From positions 2,108,001-2,172,000 of the forward strand of contig NZ_CP040330.1 in the NCBI RefSeq assembly GCF_005576615.1: 64,000 nucleotides of DNA, given 5' to 3'. Made by a program: the position numbers and the translations under genes. Position 1 is the stretch's first letter; every line of letters begins with the position of its first letter. The stretch comes from Natrinema versiforme (GTDB lineage: Archaea > Halobacteriota > Halobacteria > Halobacteriales > Natrialbaceae). The notes under the pieces are model-generated. The model worked only from the letters and a program-made list of their open reading frames with translations, was not told the origin of the DNA and ran no database searches. Shown in pieces: positions 36,690 through 46,150 of this stretch.

Positions 36690-37862
36690 TCAGACGTTCG
36701 GCATTCGCGGCTCGTTGCTCTCGACGCGGCGGTTGTGGAGTGCCTCGTTGGTTTTCGCATCGAAGACGTGAATCGCGTCCTCGGGAAGGTGAACCATCAC
36801 GCGTTCGCCGGCGTCGATCCGGGTCATGCCGTCGATCGTCGCGATGAGCGTCTCGTTCTCGTCGTCGTCGAGTGCGAGATAGACGATGTTCTCGTCGCCG
36901 GTCGGTTCGACCACGGTGACCGTCGCGGGGACGGTGTGGCCGTTCGCCCGCCGTTGGTCTCCCTCGCTGCGTTCGATATTGATGTCTTCCGGACGCACGC
37001 CGAGGACGAGGTCGTCTCGATCGCCGACCGCCGTCGCGATGTCGTTCGAGACGGTGTACTCGAGGTTCTCGTCGACGAGGACGGCCCCGTCGCCGTCCGC
37101 ATCGCGGCGCGTCACGTCGAAGAAGTTCATCGCCGGCTCCCCGATGAAGTCCGCGACGAACACGTTCGCGGGCTCGTGATAGCACTCGAGCGGCGTCCCG
37201 ACCTGCTGCAGTTCACCGTCGTTGAGGATGGCGATTCGGTCGCCCATCGTCATCGCTTCCGTCTGATCGTGGGTGACGTAGACCGTCGTCGTCTCGAGTT
37301 GCTCTTGGAGCTGCTGGAGTTCGGTCCGCATCTGGGCCCGGAGCTTGGCGTCGAGGTTCGACAGCGGCTCGTCCATCAGGAATACGGACGGCTCCCGGAC
37401 GATCGCGCGACCGAGCGCGACTCGCTGTTGCTGGCCGCCCGAGAGCTCCTCCGGCTTCCGGTCCAGCAGGGGATCGATCCCCATCATTTCGGCGGTCTCT
37501 TCGACCCGCGCGGCGATTTCGTCGTCCGGGAGGTCGGTGGACTCCTCGAGTCCGAACGCCATGTTCTCCCGAACGGTCATGTGCGGGTACAGGGCGTAGG
37601 ACTGGAACACCATCGCGATGTTCCGTTCTTTCGCCGGCAGGTCGTTGATCACCCGGTCGTCGAGGCGAATATCGCCGTCCGAAATCGTCTCGAGGCCCGC
37701 GATCATCCGCAGCGTCGTCGACTTGCCACAGCCCGAGGGGCCGACGAGAACGAGGAACTCCCCGTCATCGATATCGATCGATACATCGTTGACGGCAACG
37801 ATCTCGTTGCCGTCGTTTTCCGTGAATACTTTTCGTACGTCGTCGAGTTGAGTTTCTGCCAT
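36690..37862 (-). CDS. Second sugar ABC importer, ATP-binding protein
   Basis: A 390-residue MalK/UgpC-type ATPase: Walker A GPSGCGKST, signature LSGGQQQRV, Walker B VFLMDEPLSNLD, and a TOBE domain with LGVRPEDINIERS. ATG 37862 is used (ATG 37868 adds two residues). It is the last gene of a minus-strand importer operon that runs from the binding protein at 41077. Confidence 0.94.
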   Translation of the reverse strand: MAETQLDDVRKVFTENDGNEIVAVNDVSIDIDDGEFLVLVGPSGCGKSTTLRMIAGLETISDGDIRLDDRVINDLPAKERNIAMVFQSYALYPHMTVRENMAFGLEESTDLPDDEIAARVEETAEMMGIDPLLDRKPEELSGGQQQRVALGRAIVREPSVFLMDEPLSNLDAKLRAQMRTELQQLQEQLETTTVYVTHDQTEAMTMGDRIAILNDGELQQVGTPLECYHEPANVFVADFIGEPAMNFFDVTRRDADGDGAVLVDENLEYTVSNDIATAVGDRDDLVLGVRPEDINIERSEGDQRRANGHTVPATVTVVEPTGDENIVYLALDDDENETLIATIDGMTRIDAGERVMVHLPEDAIHVFDAKTNEALHNRRVESNEPRMPNV

Positions 37863-37902
37863 CGTCAAATCCTCCGGTTCGATACCGCTTGTTGTCGATC
37901 GG

Positions 37903-38832
37903 TCATGTCTGTACTCCCTCCGCGAACTTGTCGGCGAACAGCACGTAGACGAGCAGCGTCGGAAGCGCCGTGATGAACGCGCCCGCCATTCGGAGCGGGT
38001 AGTCCGTTCCCTCCATCGACTGGCCGAGCCCGGACAGAATGAGGGTCGCGGACGCGGCCGGGTTGTTGGTGCTCCCGATGATCGTCAGCGAGAACAGGAA
38101 CTCGTTCCAGATCTGGGTGAACTGGAAGATGAACACGACCGCGAACATCGGTATCGACAGCGGCAGGACGATCCGTCGGTAGACCCGCCAGACCGACGCG
38201 CCGTCGAGCCTCGCGGCCTCGATCATCTCCTCGGACATCGTCTTGTACTGCGAGCGGAACAGCAGCGTCACGATCGGGATCCCGTACGCCGTGTGCGTGA
38301 TGATCAGTTCGAGGATCGTCGCGTAGTGCGGCTCGAGCAGCGGGAGCCCCCACAGGAACGAGAGCCGTGCGCCCAGTTGCATGTACTGGCTCCAGAACTG
38401 GAAGAGCGGAACGATCACCGCCTGGTACGGGACGAAAATGCCCGCGATGAACAGCGCCAGCACGGCCATCTGACCGCGCCAGTCGACGAGCGTCAGCCCG
38501 TAGGCGGCCATGCTGCCGAGGATCGCACACAGGATCGTCGAGGGGATGGTGAACAGCATGCTGTTCACCATCCCGGGTGCGAGGAAATCGAACGCGACCT
38601 GCCACTTCTCGACCGTAATCCCGCTCGCAGAGAGGGGCGGAAGGAACGGGAAGGTCTCTTGGAGTGCGGTCGACGTTTTGATCGACGTCACGAGTCCGGA
38701 TTCGATCGGGATCAGGTAGAACCCGACGAGACCGATCAGCGTCGCGTACAGTCCCACGCGGCTAATCGAAATCCCGCTGGTCGCGTGCTCCGTCGCCGTC
38801 GCCTCCTCGGTAGTAACTGTCTTTTCGCTCAT
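37903..38832 (-). CDS. Second sugar ABC importer, permease (MalG type)
   Basis: A 309-residue permease with six membrane helices. The EAA loop reads EEMIEAARLDGASVWRVYRR. Its start ATG overlaps the stop of the MalF-type permease (ATGA). The reading frame is open further upstream, but that part is shadow coding. Confidence 0.93.
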   Translation of the reverse strand: MSEKTVTTEEATATEHATSGISISRVGLYATLIGLVGFYLIPIESGLVTSIKTSTALQETFPFLPPLSASGITVEKWQVAFDFLAPGMVNSMLFTIPSTILCAILGSMAAYGLTLVDWRGQMAVLALFIAGIFVPYQAVIVPLFQFWSQYMQLGARLSFLWGLPLLEPHYATILELIITHTAYGIPIVTLLFRSQYKTMSEEMIEAARLDGASVWRVYRRIVLPLSIPMFAVVFIFQFTQIWNEFLFSLTIIGSTNNPAASATLILSGLGQSMEGTDYPLRMAGAFITALPTLLVYVLFADKFAEGVQT

Positions 38833-39800
38833 AGGTTCCCTCGCTTGTATTGGTTGTACAGATACGGCGCGATGACCGCCAGCGACACCGCGAACAGCAT
38901 GATCGCGATCGACGACCCGTACGCCCACTCGGATCGGCCGAACGACTCGCGGACCATTTTGGTCGCCAGGATGTCGGCCCCGCGGCGGGGTCGGTAGCCG
39001 TCGAAGGTCGCGTACAGGAAGTCGAAGGCCTTCAGCGCGAACAGCACGAGGACGACGGACGCGCTGACCGTCGCCGGCCGCAACTGCGGAACGATCACGC
39101 GCCAATACATCCGAACCGTGCTCGCACCGTCGACTCGTGCGGCCTCGTACTGGTCGTTCGGAATCGACCGGAGCGCGGCGAGGTAGATAATCATCGTGTA
39201 CCCGCTGAACTGCCAGACGAGCGCGAAGATCACCGCCCCTAACACGAGGTTGGGACTCCCCAGCCAGTTGTAGGGTCCGAGACCGAAGAGCCCGATGAAT
39301 TGGTTGATGATGCCGTTGTTCACGTTGTACATCCACCGCCAGAACTGCGCCGTGACGATGAACGAGAGGGCGAACGGGAGGAGGTAGATCGTCCGAAACG
39401 ACCTGCCGAACCGAATCTCACGGTCGAGCAGCAGCGCTAACAGGAGACCGACGATCAGACAGACGATCGTAAATCCGATGAGTAGAACGAACGTGTTCCA
39501 CGTCGCCGACCACATCCCCGGATCGTCCAACATCGCCCAGTAGTTCTGGAGACTCAGATTGCCGTAGTCCGGATCTCCGAATCCCGAGTACTCCGTCAGC
39601 GAGAGCAGGAGGTTCCAGCCGATCGCGGCGTAGACGAAAAAGCCCATCAACAGGAACGGCGGCAGCCAGAACGGCGACGACTGCACGATATCGCTGTCGA
39701 GCCAGCGGCGGAGCGTCGAGCGCTCCTCGGCGGTCCCCCCGTCCGTCCTGACGCGTCGCTTACGCCGAACGCTACGCAGTAATTCGAAAAAACGTTTCAT
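38829..39800 (-). CDS. Second sugar ABC importer, permease (MalF type)
   Basis: A 323-residue permease with a basic N-terminus (LRSVRRKRRVR) and about six membrane helices. The EAA loop is YEAARVDGASTVRMYWRV. It follows the binding protein gene by 14 bases. Confidence 0.93.
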   Translation of the reverse strand: MKRFFELLRSVRRKRRVRTDGGTAEERSTLRRWLDSDIVQSSPFWLPPFLLMGFFVYAAIGWNLLLSLTEYSGFGDPDYGNLSLQNYWAMLDDPGMWSATWNTFVLLIGFTIVCLIVGLLLALLLDREIRFGRSFRTIYLLPFALSFIVTAQFWRWMYNVNNGIINQFIGLFGLGPYNWLGSPNLVLGAVIFALVWQFSGYTMIIYLAALRSIPNDQYEAARVDGASTVRMYWRVIVPQLRPATVSASVVLVLFALKAFDFLYATFDGYRPRRGADILATKMVRESFGRSEWAYGSSIAIMLFAVSLAVIAPYLYNQYKRGNL

Positions 39801-39814
39801 AGTCTTGAAGCGAG

Positions 39815-41077
39815 TTAGATGTCGTCCATGAACCCGCTCGTCGCACCGTCGACGTCGTAGGGGTCCGCGAAGTTGTTGTTGAGGACCTCCTCGAGGTCGG
39901 CCTGCGTGTTCGTGTCAACGGCGAGGCCGTGTGCGAGCGTCGGCGGCTTCTCCGAGACGTTATTGAAGTCCTCGATCGTCTCCGTGAGGTAAGGGTTGAA
40001 CTCGTCGGTAGCCGCGTCCGGTATCGTCGGGATCGACCCCTTGTACTGGTTGTACGCGACTTGCGCCGTTTCGGAGCCGACGAACTGTAACCAGGTCGCG
40101 GTGTCGTCGGGCGTCGGATTGTCGCTCGGGTAGATAAACGAGTCGATGTGGAGGGTGTAGTAATCCTCCGTACCGGGGTACCGGATCGCATCCCAATCTT
40201 CGCCGTACGTGAGATCCCTGTCATCCGCGATGTACGCGCCGGCGGCCCAGTTGCCCTGGTGGACGAACGCGACGTTGCCGCCCATGAGGTCCTGATTGAC
40301 TTCGGTGAAGTCGACGGAGGCCGCGTCGTTGTTGATGTAGCCGAGGAGCTGCTCGAGCTTCTCGAAAGTGTCGCGGACGGCGCTCTCGTCGCCGTTGCCC
40401 TCGATGAAGTTCATGTAGGCCTCGTAGCCGTGTTCGCCGAGCATCGTCTGCGCCCACGTCTGGAGGATACACCACGTCGCGAGCGAGAACCCGAACGGCG
40501 TCGCGTCGGTCTCCGATTCGACGGCGTCGAGCGCGTCGATGAAGGCGTCGGCGCTGTCGATCGACTCCGGATCGACGCCGGCGCTCTCGAGGACCTCGAC
40601 GTTGTAGAAGAGGTCGTTCAGGCGGTGAGAGCCGAGCGGGACCGCCGAGAAGCCGTCGTTGTGCCGGCAGAGTTCGATCGCTTCCTCGACGTGGGTGTCC
40701 TTCAGGCCGGCCTCGTCCCAGACCTCCGACTCGATGTCGCCGACGGCGTCCCCGTACTGCTCCAGGTTCGCACCCGGCCAGCCGGCGAACGAACTCGGCG
40801 GGTCGCCGCCTTGGAGGCGGTTGGAGACCGTCTGGTCGAGCGTCGTGTTTCCACCGCCACCGATCGGGTTCTCGTTGTAGTCGATGTCCGAGTGCTCGTC
40901 CTCGAACGCCGAGAAGAGCGCGTCGGCGGCCTCGGCACCGTCGCCGCTGGTCCAGCCGTGGAGGAGCTCGAGCGTATCGCTTCCCCCACCGCCCGTACAT
41001 CCTGCGAGTCCGGCGAGTCCAGCTGCACCTGCCCCTTTCAGCACCGTTCTCCGTGGTACCTTGTTAGCGTTAGTCAC
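39815..41077 (-). CDS. Second sugar ABC importer, substrate-binding lipoprotein
   Basis: A 420-residue family-1 solute-binding protein. A twin-arginine-like motif PRRTVLKG is followed by a lipobox LAGC (cysteine at about residue 27) and a Gly/Ser linker. The binding lobes open with LELLHGWTSGDGAEAADALF. The start is a GTG at 41077, because the frame has a TGA three codons upstream. Binding-protein features resemble glucose or cellobiose-type receptors, but the sugar is not determined. Confidence 0.92.
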   Translation of the reverse strand: MTNANKVPRRTVLKGAGAAGLAGLAGCTGGGGSDTLELLHGWTSGDGAEAADALFSAFEDEHSDIDYNENPIGGGGNTTLDQTVSNRLQGGDPPSSFAGWPGANLEQYGDAVGDIESEVWDEAGLKDTHVEEAIELCRHNDGFSAVPLGSHRLNDLFYNVEVLESAGVDPESIDSADAFIDALDAVESETDATPFGFSLATWCILQTWAQTMLGEHGYEAYMNFIEGNGDESAVRDTFEKLEQLLGYINNDAASVDFTEVNQDLMGGNVAFVHQGNWAAGAYIADDRDLTYGEDWDAIRYPGTEDYYTLHIDSFIYPSDNPTPDDTATWLQFVGSETAQVAYNQYKGSIPTIPDAATDEFNPYLTETIEDFNNVSEKPPTLAHGLAVDTNTQADLEEVLNNNFADPYDVDGATSGFMDDI

Positions 41078-41288
41078 TGCGAATCACACATGATAGATTG
41101 TATGGGTCCTACTTAATAGTTTCCAAAATTAATTATGTTCTGAGTGAATGGTTTAATTTGATAGGAGTTGGCCGGATGCCCACTGAGATCCCGACACGGT
41201 GCACGTCGGGACGGTTACGCGGGGTCCCGAATCGGGACACAGAACCAGACCGGTGGATTTTACGCACCCGACCGTCAACGCACCGCAC

Positions 41289-42698
41289 ATGAGCGAGGAT
41301 TACAGAGTCGAACGCGACAGCCTCGGCGAAATGCAGGTTCCCGCGGACGCCTACTGGGGCGCACAGACCCAGCGCGCGATCCAGAACTTCCCCATTTCGG
41401 GAATCACGTTCAGCCGTCGGTTCATCCGCGGGCTCGGCGTCGTCAAGAAGGCCGCCGCACAGGCCAACCGCGATCTCGGTCTGGTCGACGACGACGTCGC
41501 CGAGGCGATCATCGAGGCCGCCGACGAGGTCATCGCCGGCGAGCACGACGACCAGTTCCCGGTCGACATCTTCCAGACCGGCTCGGGGACGTCCTCGAAC
41601 ATGAACGCCAACGAGGTCATCGCCAACCGCGCCGCCGAACTCATGGGCAGCGAAATCGGCGACCGCCTCGTCCACCCCAACGACCACGTCAACTACGGCC
41701 AGTCGAGCAACGACGTCATCCCGACCGCGATGCACGTCGCCTCGCTCGAGGCCGTCGAGAAGGACGTCATTCCGGCACTCGATACCCTCCGCGAAGCGCT
41801 CGAAGAGAAAGAAGAGGAGTTCGACGACGTCGTCAAGACCGGCCGAACGCACCTGCAGGACGCGACGCCGGTCACGCTGGGTCAGGAGTTCAGCGGGTAT
41901 CGCACGCAGGTCGAGAAGGGACTGGCCCGCGTCGACCAAGTTCGCGATCACCTCGGCGAACTCGCGCTCGGCGGCACCGCAACGGGGACCGGCCTGAACA
42001 CCCACGAGGAGTTCCCCGGCCGCGCCGCGGAGTACATCACGAAGGAGACCGGCGTCCAGTTCCGCGAGGCCGACAACCACTTCGAAGCCCAGGCCGCCCA
42101 CGACGCGATGAGCGAGGCCCACGGCGCACTCCGGACCGTCGCCGGCTCGCTGAACAAGATCGCCAACGACCTCCGGTTGCTCGCCTCGGGCCCGCGCAAC
42201 GGACTCGGCGAGGTCGAACAGCCCGAGAACCAGCCCGGCTCCTCGATCATGCCCGGCAAGATCAACCCCGTCGTCGCCGAGGCCGTCAATCAGGTCCACA
42301 AGCAGGTCGTCGGCAACGACGCCGCCGTCTCCGCCGGCGCCGCGGAGGGCCAGATCGACCTGAACCTCTACAAGCCCGTGCTCGCCCACAACTTCCTCGA
42401 GTCGGCCGAGCTCATCTCGAACGCGAGTCAGGTCTTCGGCGAGCGGTTCGTCCGGAAACTCGAGGCCAACGAGGAGTACTGCGAGGAGCGCGTCGAGCAG
42501 TCGATGGCGATGGCCACCTCGCTGAACGTCCACATCGGCTACGACAAGGCCAGCGAGGTCGCCAAGGCCGCCCTCAAAGAGGACAAGACCGTCCGCGAAG
42601 TCGTCCTCGAGAAGGGCTACCTCGACGAGGAGGAGGCCGACGAGGTGCTCGATCCCCGGAAGATGGCCGAGCGCGGCATCCTCGGGCAGGACGACTGA
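41289..42698 (+). CDS. fumC: Fumarate hydratase class II
   Basis: A 469-residue fumarase of the TCA cycle interconverting fumarate and malate. The three superfamily regions are intact: GSGTSSNMN (98-106), KTGRTHLQDATPV (183-195) and the signature GSSIMPGKINP (317-327). Divergent from the sugar importer. Length and motifs are normal for the cytosolic homotetramer. Confidence 0.96.
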   Translation: MSEDYRVERDSLGEMQVPADAYWGAQTQRAIQNFPISGITFSRRFIRGLGVVKKAAAQANRDLGLVDDDVAEAIIEAADEVIAGEHDDQFPVDIFQTGSGTSSNMNANEVIANRAAELMGSEIGDRLVHPNDHVNYGQSSNDVIPTAMHVASLEAVEKDVIPALDTLREALEEKEEEFDDVVKTGRTHLQDATPVTLGQEFSGYRTQVEKGLARVDQVRDHLGELALGGTATGTGLNTHEEFPGRAAEYITKETGVQFREADNHFEAQAAHDAMSEAHGALRTVAGSLNKIANDLRLLASGPRNGLGEVEQPENQPGSSIMPGKINPVVAEAVNQVHKQVVGNDAAVSAGAAEGQIDLNLYKPVLAHNFLESAELISNASQVFGERFVRKLEANEEYCEERVEQSMAMATSLNVHIGYDKASEVAKAALKEDKTVREVVLEKGYLDEEEADEVLDPRKMAERGILGQDD

Positions 42699-43058
42699 AC
42701 CGGGAGCCGTCTCCCGCTCACCGCCCGCCCGCTTTCATCGTCTCCTGTTCTCCGTCCCGTTCATCGCTCACCGCATACCGCTCGATCGAGTCGACTGCTC
42801 GCGGACCGTCGTTCCTCGCCGTCTTTCTCACGATCACTCGAGGTTCTGATACAACGATGAGATGGTTGTTCCCATACGGCATGATCCGTGTGATCTGACA
42901 GCAAGCGGAATACTCGAGCACGAGTAAACTGCCGATTCTGTCGTTCTTTTTTCCCGGACCGGATCGACCAAATCGGCGCAGTGGAGCCGAATCAGGGCAC
43001 AATTCGATGTAATAAAAGAACCCAAGCAGTTTTGGCGGAGGCTCGCGTCAGACGAAAT
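42699..43058. other. Intergenic region with a possible 54-residue minus-strand frame
   Basis: No firm gene. On the minus strand, ATG 42882 to TGA 42718 gives 54 residues (MPYGNNHLIVVSEPRV at the start, QETMKAGGR at the end). Its third-position GC (about 65 %) is lower than in neighbouring genes, and I do not know the family. A T-rich block at 42944-42952 might be a terminator or TATA-like. Confidence 0.25.
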
Positions 43059-43292
43059 ATGCACACCTGTCGCAACTGCAACCAGTCGTTCCAGACCGAA
43101 CTTGCCCTCGAGTTACACCGGGATACGTGTAAAAACGGACAACTCCTCTGTCAGGTATGCGGGGAGCGATTCCAGGAGGGCACTGCGACGGAAGACGGCT
43201 GGCACTACGAGTGTCCGAACGAGGACTGCGAGGGAGACGGACTACAGGAGGACCTCTATCGCGTCGGGGATGTCCGAACGGCGACGCAGTAA
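43059..43292 (+). CDS. Small C2H2/zinc-ribbon protein
   Basis: A 77-residue protein with a C2H2 finger at residues 4-24 (CRNCNQSFQTELALELHRDTC), a second pair CQVCG at 32-36 and a third in CPNEDCEG. Small zinc-finger proteins of this kind are common in haloarchaea. It is followed by the second PH-domain pair, transcribed the same way. Confidence 0.78.
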   Translation: MHTCRNCNQSFQTELALELHRDTCKNGQLLCQVCGERFQEGTATEDGWHYECPNEDCEGDGLQEDLYRVGDVRTATQ

Positions 43293-43508
43293 CCCCCTCG
43301 AATCGCGACTCGCTTCTCTCGTATTCCGCCCGTGAGCGATGGCTCGAGAGATTCGTCTGTGTCGTGGCGATCCGAACTTCCTCGGACGACGGCGTGTCCC
43401 CTCGCTGCGGACGGGTCCGTCGATTACCCGCGGCCAGCGTGCCTTTCACGTCGTGAGAACCACCGCCGCTTTCCCACCCTTTAATCGGGTAGTGCCCGCA
43501 CGATAGGT

Positions 43509-43997
43509 ATGGAACGGCTCACTCCGCGAGTGCGAGTCGTCTGGATCGCCCTCGCGATCGTTCGAGCCGTGATTTTCGGTGGCCTCCTCGTGGGCGCAGC
43601 GATCGCCCTCACGCGGACCGATTTCTGGGACAGCGCGCCGTCGATCCTCGTGCCCGCCGCCGTCGCGATCGCCGTCGTCCTCGCCGTGGTGCGCGTGCTC
43701 GTGGCGTGGCGACGCTACGGCGTCTGGCGGTTCGAACTCCGGGACGACGACCTCTACATCGAACGCGGCGTCTTCACCCGAGTCAAGACCGTCGCCCCCT
43801 ACGTCCGCGTCCAGCACGTCGACTCCCGGCGGTCGCCGCTCGAGCGAACCACGGGTCTCGCGACCGTCGTGGTCTACACGGCCGGTTCACGGAGTTCGGA
43901 CGTCGCGATCCCCGGGCTGACGCCGGCTCGCGCCGAGGAAGTACAGGAATCGCTTCGCCGACTCGCGATCGAGAGCGCGGGTGAGGACGCCGTATGA
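43509..43997 (+). CDS. Bacterial PH domain membrane protein (YdbS-like), copy 2
   Basis: A 162-residue paralogue of the gene at 33586, with the same two helices and the bPH2 strand VWRFELRDDDLYIERGVF and APYVRVQHVDSRRSPLERTTGL. It overlaps the next gene by four bases. Confidence 0.87.
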   Translation: MERLTPRVRVVWIALAIVRAVIFGGLLVGAAIALTRTDFWDSAPSILVPAAVAIAVVLAVVRVLVAWRRYGVWRFELRDDDLYIERGVFTRVKTVAPYVRVQHVDSRRSPLERTTGLATVVVYTAGSRSSDVAIPGLTPARAEEVQESLRRLAIESAGEDAV

Positions 43998-45598
43998 GGT
44001 CGCTCCACCCGGCGTCAGTCGCCGTCCGATCGCTCTCGCGGAGCCTCAACACCGGCTTCCTGTTCTTCGTCGTCGGCATCGTCGTCTCGCCGGGCGGGAA
44101 CGGGACCGATCTGCTGTCGGTCGGCGCGCTCGTCGCGATCGGCATCATCACAGGAATCATCTACGAGTTCGCGTACTACCGACGGTTCCGGTACGAACTC
44201 ACCGACGACACATTCGACGTCACCTCCGGGGTGTTCGCTCGCAGGGACCGCGAACTCCCCGTCGGACGGATCCAGAACGTCGATATCAGACAGAACGTGA
44301 TCGGTCGCGTTCTCGGTATCGCCGCCGTCCACATCGAGACCGCGGGCGGTGGCCAGACCGAGGTCAGCCTGCAGTACGTCGCCGAGGACGAGGCCCACCG
44401 GCTCAGGCGACGACTCCGGCGCGGCGCGAGCGCCGAAACTGCCGACGCGACCGACTCGAGTCCCACCGAAACGGGAGCGCAGGCGACGGAGAGCGAACGG
44501 GAGATCGACGAAGACGAGCAACTCCTGTTCGAGATTCGGCCGCACGAACTCGCGATTCTGAGTATCTTCACCATCGATCCGGGGGCGAGTCTGCTGGGCG
44601 GCATCGCGCTCTCGTTCGCCAGCGGCTTCGATCCCGCGACGTTGCTCCCGACCGACCGCATCGCGGGGCTCCCGGGTCCGGAATCGGGATTGCTCACGCT
44701 CGCGTGGGGACTCGTCCTCTTCTTGCTCGCCGCGTGGGTCATCAGCGCGGCGCTTACCTTCACCCGGTACTACGGCTTCCGACTCACCCGCGTCGGCGAC
44801 GAACTCTACTACGAACGCGGGCTCCTCCAGCGCTACAGCGGGACGATCCCCCTCGAGAAGGTTCAGACGCTCACCGTCTCGGAGTCGATCCCGTTCCGGT
44901 GGTTCGGCTACGCCGCACTGAGCGTCGAGACGGCCGGCTACGCGCCCGGCCAGTCCGACTCCCGCGGGACGGAGTCCGCGATTCCGCTCGCCGACGCCGA
45001 TCGCGTGGCCGAACTCGCGCGGGCGATCGAACCGTTCGGCCCGATCGACCTCGAGTCCCCGCCGCGACGGGCGCGCGAGCGGTACGCGGTCCGGTATTCG
45101 CTCGTCGTCGCCGCCATCGTCGGCGGTGCGTACGTGCTGGCGCGGTATACGGCGGTCGTCCGGCAGTGGTACGTCCTCGCCGTGCTCGCCGTCCTCGTCC
45201 CGGTCGCCGCTCATCTGAAGTGGTCGAACCGAGGGTACCGAATCGGTGACCGATACTTTCTCACCCGCACGGGCTTCTGGCGACGGACGACCAAAGTCGT
45301 CCCCTACTACCGGGTGCAGGCCGTCATCCATCAGGCGACGATCTTCCAGCGTCGACGCCGACTCGCCAGCGTGACGGCCGACACCGCAAGCTCCGCGTCG
45401 CTCCTCGGGCGGGCCGCGATCGCCTACGACGTGGACGAAAAGCGGGGACTCGAGATGCAGGCCCTCATCGAAGAGCGATTACAGGACCGACTCCGCGCGC
45501 GCCAGCGCGAACGGACGGTCGGACAGTGGTTTGGTGACTCGAGTGGCGACGAGTCGGCGGACGACGAGCCGTCGACTGAGCCCGGCGACGACGGGTGA
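43994..45598 (+). CDS. Tandem bacterial PH domain membrane protein (YdbT-like), copy 2
   Basis: A 534-residue paralogue of the gene at 34070 with three bPH2 modules: FDVTSGVFARRDRELPVGRIQNVDI, ELYYERGLLQRYSGTIPLEKVQTLTV and FLTRTGFWRRTTKVVPYYRVQAV. The linker between the first two is shorter than in copy 1 (about 45 residues) and the C-terminus is an acidic tail. It directly precedes the accessory region. Confidence 0.88.
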   Translation: MRSLHPASVAVRSLSRSLNTGFLFFVVGIVVSPGGNGTDLLSVGALVAIGIITGIIYEFAYYRRFRYELTDDTFDVTSGVFARRDRELPVGRIQNVDIRQNVIGRVLGIAAVHIETAGGGQTEVSLQYVAEDEAHRLRRRLRRGASAETADATDSSPTETGAQATESEREIDEDEQLLFEIRPHELAILSIFTIDPGASLLGGIALSFASGFDPATLLPTDRIAGLPGPESGLLTLAWGLVLFLLAAWVISAALTFTRYYGFRLTRVGDELYYERGLLQRYSGTIPLEKVQTLTVSESIPFRWFGYAALSVETAGYAPGQSDSRGTESAIPLADADRVAELARAIEPFGPIDLESPPRRARERYAVRYSLVVAAIVGGAYVLARYTAVVRQWYVLAVLAVLVPVAAHLKWSNRGYRIGDRYFLTRTGFWRRTTKVVPYYRVQAVIHQATIFQRRRRLASVTADTASSASLLGRAAIAYDVDEKRGLEMQALIEERLQDRLRARQRERTVGQWFGDSSGDESADDEPSTEPGDDG

Positions 45599-45651
45599 GC
45601 ACCGATATCGGGCAGCGAGGACCGATGCCGGCCGCTCGAGAGGGTAGTTAC

Positions 45652-45790
45652 ATGACGCAGACTCCGAAACGGCCATCGGAAAGAGCGACGAGCACACGAA
45701 AGTCGCGATCGACTGCCAGGGCGGCGGACGCTACACAGCGTTCACCGCGGGGGCGCTCCAGCGACTCCTTCCGGCGATGTTGGCCCGATA
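45652..45790 (+). pseudogene. Patatin-like phospholipase, N-terminal fragment
   Basis: In the frame through 45696 the sequence reads KVAIDCQGGGRYTAFTAGAL, the oxyanion-hole and first-helix motif of haloarchaeal patatin-like phospholipases, then ends without the GxSxG and Asp motifs. The likely start ATG at 45652 lies in another frame, so a frameshift separates the start from the motif. The match stops near 45790, where the fragment of a second gene begins on the other strand. Confidence 0.6.
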
Positions 45791-45799
45791 CCGGAGTCC

Positions 45800-45947
45800 C
45801 CTGCTCGGCCGCCGCGTCGACGGCGCCGGTCCGGTCAGCGTACCCCTGACTGCCGTCGGCCAGTATATTGCCGTTTCGGTGGCGCAGTCGCCAGCGGTGG
45901 TCGCCGCCCTTGTCCTCGTACTGTTCGAAAGCGCCTACTAAGTCCAC
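45800..45947 (-). pseudogene. YegP/DUF1508-like protein, N-terminal fragment
   Basis: From a GTG at 45947 the frame reads FEQYEDKGGDHRWRLRHRNG and NILADGSQGYADRTGAVDA, the DUF1508 (YegP/HVO_2922-like) strand pattern. About 45 residues match; from about 45800 the frame continues as unrelated Arg/Glu-rich shadow sequence over the patatin fragment. Only the first part of the domain repeat survives. Confidence 0.6.
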
Positions 45948-45950
45948 AAC

Positions 45951-46055
45951 CTCCCACCAGATCTGTTTTATCGCCGTGCGTATCCGAATTGTAACTTCGA
46001 GTGTTGACCGCGGGGAGGATCCACTCTACGGAAAAATGGATGTGGCTGGTGGGAG
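45951..46055. repeat. 10-base inverted repeat at the left edge of the accessory region
   Basis: CTCCCACCAG at 45951-45960 and its exact inverse CTGGTGGGAG at 46046-46055 enclose about 85 AT-richer bases. It sits between the gene scar and the HNH-recombinase gene. It could be a recombinase site, an operator or a remnant end. No direct partner copy was found elsewhere by eye. Confidence 0.4.
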
Positions 46056-46150
46056 TAGTCACGGTCCACAATCAGACGGAAATCGATATAGCCATATATG
46101 ATTTACAAACTGTCGTACACCTTGAAGTGAAAAGGCGATAATGAATTACT

